Shown: positions 34,681 through 38,842 of the stretch, piece by piece
How positions within the stretch are numbered: position 1 is the first letter of the stretch
Layout of the letters: each line of letters begins with the position of its first letter
Source of the DNA: Mucilaginibacter sp.
GTDB taxonomy: Bacteria > Bacteroidota > Bacteroidia > Sphingobacteriales > Sphingobacteriaceae
DNA: 38,842 nucleotides
Direction of reading: 5' to 3'
Assembly: GCF_028287845.1 (NCBI RefSeq)
Contig: NZ_JAQBOW010000038.1
Location: 1 to 38,842, forward strand
Program-made: the position numbers and the translations under genes
The notes under the pieces: generated by a model
Database searches by the model: none
What the model saw: the letters and a program-made list of their open reading frames with translations, nothing else
Told to the model about the DNA's origin: nothing

Positions 34681-35286
34681 GTGATTTCAAGTGCGGATGC
34701 GCATCAACATTACAACCGTACAGCTTTAAAATTTTACAACAACATCTTGAACAACACATCAGCCGAATACGAAGCCGTAATTAATATTTGCAAAGGACTT
34801 TTCATGAAAAAAACCCATGATTATGGTACTGCCTGGCGCATACTTCGTCTTGAATCAATTACCGACCAGATATTTATCAAAGCACAACGCATACGCACTT
34901 TGGAAGAAAAGAAAATTTCAAAAGTGGGCGAAGATATTACCGGCGAATATATTGGCATAGTAAATTATTGCGTTATAGCCATGATGCAGCTGGAATGCGA
35001 TGCGGAAACAGCTATTGAGCTGGCACCCGACCATGTAAGCAGGTTATTTGATGATAAGGTTAAGGAAACAAAAGATTTGATGTTTGCAAAAAACCATGAT
35101 TACGGCGAAGCCTGGCGCGACATGCGCATAAGCTCATTAACCGACCTGATATTAATGAAGCTGCTCCGTGTAAAACAAATAGAAGACAATAAGGGCCTCA
35201 CATTGGCATCAGAAGGGATAAAGGCCAATTACCAGGATATACTGAACTACTCGGTATTTGCATTAATAAAATTAGGAGTAAAATGA
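34681..35286 (+). CDS. DUF1599 protein with two related halves
   Basis: 201 residues. The start is a GTG at 34681; the next in-frame ATG is far inside (residue 42). The protein is an internal duplication: KKTHDYGTAWRILRLESITD (about 43-62) and AKNHDYGEAWRDMRISSLTD (about 136-155), each followed by a helix with (Q/R)I(R/K)xxE(E/D) and a GEYIGIVNY / ANYQDILNY block. HDYG, WR and NY are shared. DUF1599 is conserved in Bacteroidota near folP and the BT_3928 family; function is unknown, with a nucleotide-related role suggested for related domains. It overlaps the next gene by four bases (ATGA). Confidence 0.87.
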   Translation: MISSADAHQHYNRTALKFYNNILNNTSAEYEAVINICKGLFMKKTHDYGTAWRILRLESITDQIFIKAQRIRTLEEKKISKVGEDITGEYIGIVNYCVIAMMQLECDAETAIELAPDHVSRLFDDKVKETKDLMFAKNHDYGEAWRDMRISSLTDLILMKLLRVKQIEDNKGLTLASEGIKANYQDILNYSVFALIKLGVK

Positions 35287-36434
35287 AAAACAGCTTGATA
35301 TGGTTTTGCAGAATTAGTGTTGGGTTGCTATTTATTTTCTCGGGTCTTATCAAGGCTAATGATCCGCTGGGGTTTTCTTATAAGCTGGAAGAATATTTCG
35401 AGGTTTTCCATATTACTTTTTTAAACGCGCTGGCACTAAGTTTTGCTGTATTACTTTGCGCTTTAGAAATGATATTGGGCTTTGCTTTACTAATTGGAGC
35501 GCGTGCCAAACAGGTGGCCTGGGGCTTGTTGCTCATCATTATTTTCTTTGCTTTTTTAACCTTTTATTCGGCCTTTTTTAAAGTGGTACAAACCTGCGGC
35601 TGTTTTGGCGATGCTATACCGCTAACGCCTTGGCAATCGTTTAGTAAGGACCTTGTGTTGCTGCTATTAATTGTGGTATTATTTAAAAACAAGGAAAATA
35701 TAAAGCCACTGTTTAGCTTTAAAACCGGCGAACGGTTGTTGATAGCATCTGTTATTTTTTCGGTTGGCTTTGGCTTATATACTTACAACTTTTTACCGAT
35801 AGTTGATTTTTTGCCCTATAAAGTAGGTGCAAATATTCTGGACGAAATGAAAACCCCTGCGGGTGCCATGCCTGATGAATTTGAGTTAACCTATAACTTA
35901 AAAAACAAAAATACCGGCGAAACCAAAACCATGAGCGATAAAGAATACCTTAAAACAGGTATCTGGAAAGATAACAACTGGGCGATAGTTGGTAACCCCG
36001 AAAGCAAACTAATTAAAAAAGGTTTCACCCCTAAAATTACCGACCTCACCATACAGGATGCACAGCGTAACGATTATACGCAGGAAATATTGGTTAACCC
36101 CTTTTATAGCCTGATAGTTGTGGCGTACGATTTGAAAAAGACAGACGAAGGCGCCATTAACCGCCTAAACGCGCTGGCTACAAATCTTACACAAGGTTTT
36201 AATGCCCGTACCATATTACTAACCTCCAATTCGGCAACAGATGCGGTTGCGTTTAGCAAGAAATTTCATTTAGTGAGCGAAATTTTTTATGCCGATGGGG
36301 TACCGCTAAAATCAATGGTTCGCTCTAATCCGGGTATTATCCTGCTTAAAAACGGAACTATCGTTAATAAATGGCATTACCATACCGTACCTGATTATGA
36401 CCACCTGCTAAAAAAATATTTTCAGCAGCAATGA
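35283..36434 (+). CDS. BT_3928-family membrane protein (DoxX/MauE-like N-terminus)
   Basis: 383 residues. The first part (about 1-140) has four membrane segments of the DoxX/MauE type (ISVGLLFIFSGLIKANDPLG), with the motif VQTCGCFGD (C105, C107) at the end of helix 3, as in MauE proteins tied to thiol-disulfide chemistry. A fifth segment lies at about 152-172. The C-terminal half (about 175-383) is extracytoplasmic with a thioredoxin-like look (ILVNPFYSLIVVAYDL, GIILLKNGTIVNKWHYH) but no CxxC. Role unknown; redox or envelope maturation is inferred. It is coupled by four-base overlaps to both neighbours. Confidence 0.83.
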   Translation: MKNSLIWFCRISVGLLFIFSGLIKANDPLGFSYKLEEYFEVFHITFLNALALSFAVLLCALEMILGFALLIGARAKQVAWGLLLIIIFFAFLTFYSAFFKVVQTCGCFGDAIPLTPWQSFSKDLVLLLLIVVLFKNKENIKPLFSFKTGERLLIASVIFSVGFGLYTYNFLPIVDFLPYKVGANILDEMKTPAGAMPDEFELTYNLKNKNTGETKTMSDKEYLKTGIWKDNNWAIVGNPESKLIKKGFTPKITDLTIQDAQRNDYTQEILVNPFYSLIVVAYDLKKTDEGAINRLNALATNLTQGFNARTILLTSNSATDAVAFSKKFHLVSEIFYADGVPLKSMVRSNPGIILLKNGTIVNKWHYHTVPDYDHLLKKYFQQQ

Positions 36435-37489
36435 TCCGCTACCTTATCCGTAAGCTACTTTATGGCTCGGCAGTAATGCTGGGTATTGTAGTGGTGGTAT
36501 TTTTTCTGTTCAATATTTTACCGGTTGATCCGGCCCGGATGACGCAAGGCCAGCGCGCTGATGTACAGTCGTTACAAGCCGTACGTAAAGAGTTTGGCCT
36601 GGATAAGCCAGTACCTGTGCAATTTGCCTATTACTTGAATGATCTGTCAGTCATTGGCATTCATTTAAACACGCCTGCCGAACAGGTGCGATATCATTAT
36701 GTGGCTTTATTTCCTATCTCAAAATACAAAGTAGTAGCGCTTAAATGGCCTTACTTGCGCCGGTCATATCAAACCAGTAAAGAAGTGGCCAAGATGCTTT
36801 TAGAGGTTGTACCTAACACATTGGTGTTGGCTACCACGGCAATGTTGTTTGCTATCGTTATCGGCGTGTTTTTAGGCATATTAAGCGCCGTGCATAAAGA
36901 TACCTGGATAGATCGCTCGGCTTTAGCCTTTTCTACCTTAGGTATTTCTGCCCCATCATTTTTTGCGGGAATAATCATCGCGTGGATATTTGGTTTTGTA
37001 TTGAGCAGGTACACCGGTTTAAATATGTCTGGCAGTTTATATAGTTATGACCCGTTTAAAGGCGAGGTTATAACGTGGAAGAATTTAATACTGCCCATGG
37101 TTACTTTAGGTTTACGGCCGCTGGCAATAATTGTACAGCTTACCCGCAATGCCATGCTGGATGTTTTGGGTCAGGATTATATCCGCACCGCTAAAGCGAA
37201 AGGGTTGAGTAATAATACCATTGTTTACAGGCATGCCTTAAAAAATGCGCTCAACCCGGTTATAACCGCCATTGCCACTTGGTTTGCCTCTTTACTGGCA
37301 GGATCTTTTTTTGTAGAATATGTATTTGGCTATAATGGCTTAGGCAAAACTACCGTTAACGCTTTAGAGATGTCTGATTTTCCGGTAGTAATGGGGTCTA
37401 TATTATTTATTGCTTTTATTTTTGTGGTGATAAGTATTGTGGTTGATGTTGTTTATGTTTGGGTTGATCCGAGGGTGAAGCTGGTGTAG
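36431..37489 (+). CDS. ABC transporter permease, DppB/OppB family
   Basis: 352 residues with six membrane segments. The N-terminal MIRYLIRKLLYGSAVMLGIV, VDPARMTQGQ and the coupling motif QDYIRTAKAKGLSNNTIVYRHALKNALNPV (in two blocks, about 250-279) identify a dipeptide/oligopeptide-type permease. A periplasmic loop of about 50 residues after residue 75 (VIGIHLNTPAEQVRYHYVAL) is longer than in Escherichia coli DppB. The second permease, ATPases and binding protein are not adjacent downstream, so it is an orphan here. It overlaps the previous gene by four bases. Substrate unknown. Confidence 0.9.
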   Translation: MIRYLIRKLLYGSAVMLGIVVVVFFLFNILPVDPARMTQGQRADVQSLQAVRKEFGLDKPVPVQFAYYLNDLSVIGIHLNTPAEQVRYHYVALFPISKYKVVALKWPYLRRSYQTSKEVAKMLLEVVPNTLVLATTAMLFAIVIGVFLGILSAVHKDTWIDRSALAFSTLGISAPSFFAGIIIAWIFGFVLSRYTGLNMSGSLYSYDPFKGEVITWKNLILPMVTLGLRPLAIIVQLTRNAMLDVLGQDYIRTAKAKGLSNNTIVYRHALKNALNPVITAIATWFASLLAGSFFVEYVFGYNGLGKTTVNALEMSDFPVVMGSILFIAFIFVVISIVVDVVYVWVDPRVKLV

Positions 37490-37500
37490 TTGTAGGTCAG

Positions 37501-37540
37501 TTGGCAGTTTTGAGTAGGCAGTTGGCAGGTGAAGAATGTA
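37501..37540 (+). repeat. Short AGTTGGCAG repeats
   Basis: AGTTGGCAG occurs twice near 37499-37528 within an intergenic stretch that otherwise holds no ORF of note. Confidence 0.4.
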
Positions 37541-37609
37541 AAAAAGGGTGTCATTATAAATAAGATATAAACTCCTGCGGAATCTAAAGGGGGAATGACA
37601 AGGGTGGGA

Positions 37610-37717
37610 TGTCATGGTGAGCTTGTCGAATCACGACGCGGGCAAAGGCCTTAGCACCATGCTTAGCATGCGGACAGGCCTCTGCGCACGTCGCCCTTCG
37701 ACAAGCTCAGGGTGACA
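37610..37717. repeat. Large palindromic intergenic repeat, 108 nt
   Basis: Nested inverted repeat. Outer arms TGTCATGGTGAGCTTGTCGA (37610-37629) and the segment up to 37717 pair with three mismatches, middle arms CGACGCGGGCAAAGGCCT and its near-complement pair next, and the apex is ATGC-TTA-GCAT. The outer arms share the TGTCA..xTGAG head with the repeat at 1022-1116. No transposase is near. It lies in the long gap between the permease gene and the PfpI gene. Confidence 0.8.
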
Positions 37718-37738
37718 GCCCATTGCATGTTTAATATA

Positions 37739-37855
37739 ACTCGTCTTGGGTAGCGGAGTGAAGAAACTTCTAAATGGGAAAAGAACGCAGGATAGGTATA
37801 TAGCAGATCTATTGCTTGGTGAAGATCCTTCACTTCGTTCAGGATAACAATGATA
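37739..37855. repeat. Degenerate palindromic repeat
   Basis: Right arm GAAGATCCTTCACTTCGTTC (37820-37839) with AGGATAACAA following is the reverse complement of a TTGTTATCCTGAACGAAGTG-type unit; a weak left counterpart AGCGGAGTGAAG lies near 37753. It appears to be a decayed copy of the same class of element. Confidence 0.5.
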
Positions 37856-37900
37856 ATTAGGTAAACTTTCCTAAAACCATTCCATTTACTACTTGTAATT

Positions 37901-37946
37901 ATATATAGATTAATTTTTATAATTAAAATTTAATAAATCTATATAT
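37901..37946 (+). promoter_or_regulatory. Perfect 11-bp inverted repeat just before the PfpI gene
   Basis: ATATATAGATT (37901-37911) and AATCTATATAT (37936-37946) are exact inverted copies with a 24-nt spacer; the second ends one base before the ATG at 37948. It may be an operator or a leader hairpin. Confidence 0.45.
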
Positions 37947-37947
37947 T

Positions 37948-38496
37948 ATGGCAACTTTAAGTAATAAAAAAGTAGTTATCCATACCGAGGAAGGATATGA
38001 AAAGGTAGAACTCACCAGCCCCAAAGATGCCCTCGAAGCAGCCGGAGCAACCGTTCATGTGGTATCGCCAAAAAGCGGTAAAATAAAAGCATGGGATAAA
38101 ACCAATTGGGGTATTGTAATTAATGTTGATAAACAGCTAAGTGATGTAAGTCCGGATGACTATGATGCGCTGGTGTTACCAGGCGGTGTTTTAAATCCGG
38201 ATAAATTAAGACAAAATAAAGAGGCTGTAGCCTTTGTATCTGCATTTTTGGATGAAGGGAAACCTGTTGCTGCTATCTGCCATGGTCCTCAAATGCTGAT
38301 TGAAACCGGGATGATAGGAGGTAGAACTTTAACTTCATATCCATCCTTAAAAACTGACATTGAAAATGCCCGCGCTCACTGGATAGACCAGGAAGTAGTT
38401 GTAGACCACGGACTGGTAACCAGCCGCCGCCCTGCAGATCTTGAAGCCTTCAACAAAAAGATGATAGAAGAGATAAGTGAGGGAGTACATGCGTGA
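37948..38496 (+). CDS. DJ-1/PfpI-family protein (type 1 glutamine amidotransferase-like)
   Basis: 182 residues of the DJ-1/PfpI superfamily. The nucleophile elbow is AAICHGPQ with Cys111 and neighbouring His112; the PGG loop is LVLPGGVLNPDKLRQN (75-90) and an N-terminal Glu sits in HTEEGYEKVE (12-21). Members act as proteases, glyoxalases or stress chaperones; this short form is annotated as stress protein PfpI or YhbO-like. The TSRRPADLEAFNKKMIEEI C-terminus is typical. It has a perfect inverted repeat immediately upstream. Confidence 0.93.
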   Translation: MATLSNKKVVIHTEEGYEKVELTSPKDALEAAGATVHVVSPKSGKIKAWDKTNWGIVINVDKQLSDVSPDDYDALVLPGGVLNPDKLRQNKEAVAFVSAFLDEGKPVAAICHGPQMLIETGMIGGRTLTSYPSLKTDIENARAHWIDQEVVVDHGLVTSRRPADLEAFNKKMIEEISEGVHA

Positions 38497-38550
38497 GGAA
38501 AAAGTTGATTAGGTTGATTAAGTTGGATTGGGTTGAGATAAAGAAGGAAA

Positions 38551-38581
38551 GATTTACGAAGTTTCAAAAACTTCGTAAGTC
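38551..38581. repeat. Palindromic element, 14-nt arms
   Basis: GATTTACGAAGTTT (38551-38564) and AAACTTCGTAAGTC (38568-38581) pair with one G-T pair and a 3-nt loop. The TACGAAGTTT core is seen in dispersed palindromes of Bacteroidota. Position after the PfpI gene and the T-rich stretch that follows (TGATTTTTC) allow a terminator role. Confidence 0.65.
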
Positions 38582-38638
38582 TGATTTTTCAGTAGCTGAA
38601 TCACTTTTTGTTTTCATGAATTTTAAGTAAATTTGAGT

Positions 38639-38842
38639 ATGGTACAAATAAGCGGTACATATAACAAAGGCACTACAAACCTTGATCAAATTGTAGCAGT
38701 TGATAAACCTGTTAAGGTAATAGTTATGTTTGATGAAGGGGATATAACTGTAGAAGGAGAAAAACTATCAATCAATGATTTCTCTTTTTTAAAATCCAGG
38801 GAATTGCTTAAGGATGTAAAAGGTGATCTTTCAGACGCTGTT
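38639..38842 (+). CDS. Probable antitoxin-like small protein, 5' part (cut by window end)
   Basis: 68 codons are visible from ATG 38639, starting MVQISGTYNKGTTNLDQIVA and ending SRELLKDVKGDLSDAV, open at the edge. The pattern of a short beta N-terminus (KPVKVIVMFDEG), then FSFLKSRELLKDxKGxLSDAV, resembles small Bacteroidota antitoxins that precede a PIN-domain (VapC-like) toxin. The toxin gene would lie beyond the window, so the pairing is unverified. Confidence 0.6.
   Translation, partial: MVQISGTYNKGTTNLDQIVAVDKPVKVIVMFDEGDITVEGEKLSINDFSFLKSRELLKDVKGDLSDAV

Overview
The window looks like a chromosomal segment from a Bacteroidota member of the Sphingobacteriaceae (Mucilaginibacter/Pedobacter type). 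This rests on protein families (SusC-style TonB receptor with a carboxypeptidase-regulatory N-terminus, PafA-type phosphatase, BT_3928 family, DUF1599, DUF6515, DUF4266/DUF3570), TAnnTTTG-type -7 promoter elements, few Shine-Dalgarno sequences, and dispersed palindromes. No tRNA, rRNA, CRISPR array, transposase or phage gene was seen; the genus is an inference.

Layout. 1-5.8 kb holds information-processing genes: radA (cut by the left edge), a 46-aa small ORF, RNase G, an unannotated 29-aa COX24/mS38-like basic protein, a TPR protein, HU, mutY and ssb. 6-9.1 kb has a serine hydrolase of beta-lactamase fold and three tandem FKBP-type lipoproteins. 9.2-11 kb is aspS. 11.1-18.8 kb is thiamine-related: a TPP riboswitch whose aptamer carries a heptamer-rich insertion, a TonB receptor, a PnuC/PnuT-type permease and an overlapping acyl-CoA-dehydrogenase-fold flavoprotein, then a PafA phosphatase, a ThiE-like protein and a thiamine pyrophosphokinase-like protein. 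The last two lack some expected catalytic residues.

19-24.9 kb has a DUF6515 protein, the molybdate transporter modABC, and an ApbE-DUF4266-DUF3570 cluster (a probable flavin-linked envelope module of unknown function). 25-26.5 kb (minus strand) has Hsp20, a small unknown protein, a single-domain response regulator and the relic of a second receiver domain. 26.6-29.2 kb encodes a two-subunit molybdenum hydroxylase with a Tat signal, a plausible user of the molybdate imported by ModABC.

29.4-33.7 kb has a DUF1624 membrane protein, an aldo/keto reductase, a secreted protein with exact 23-residue repeats, an NmrA-type oxidoreductase and, divergent from it, a decayed HxlR regulator. 33.8-37.5 kb has folP facing a tightly overlapping DUF1599 / BT_3928 / OppB-type permease operon. 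The right end has palindromic repeats, a DJ-1/PfpI protein and the start of a probable antitoxin cut by the edge.

The strongest leads are the ApbE-DUF4266-DUF3570 cluster, the TPP-controlled operon with an unexpected flavoprotein and expanded aptamer, the diverged thiamine enzyme pair, the mini mS38-like protein, and two broken regulatory genes that ordinary gene calling would miss.
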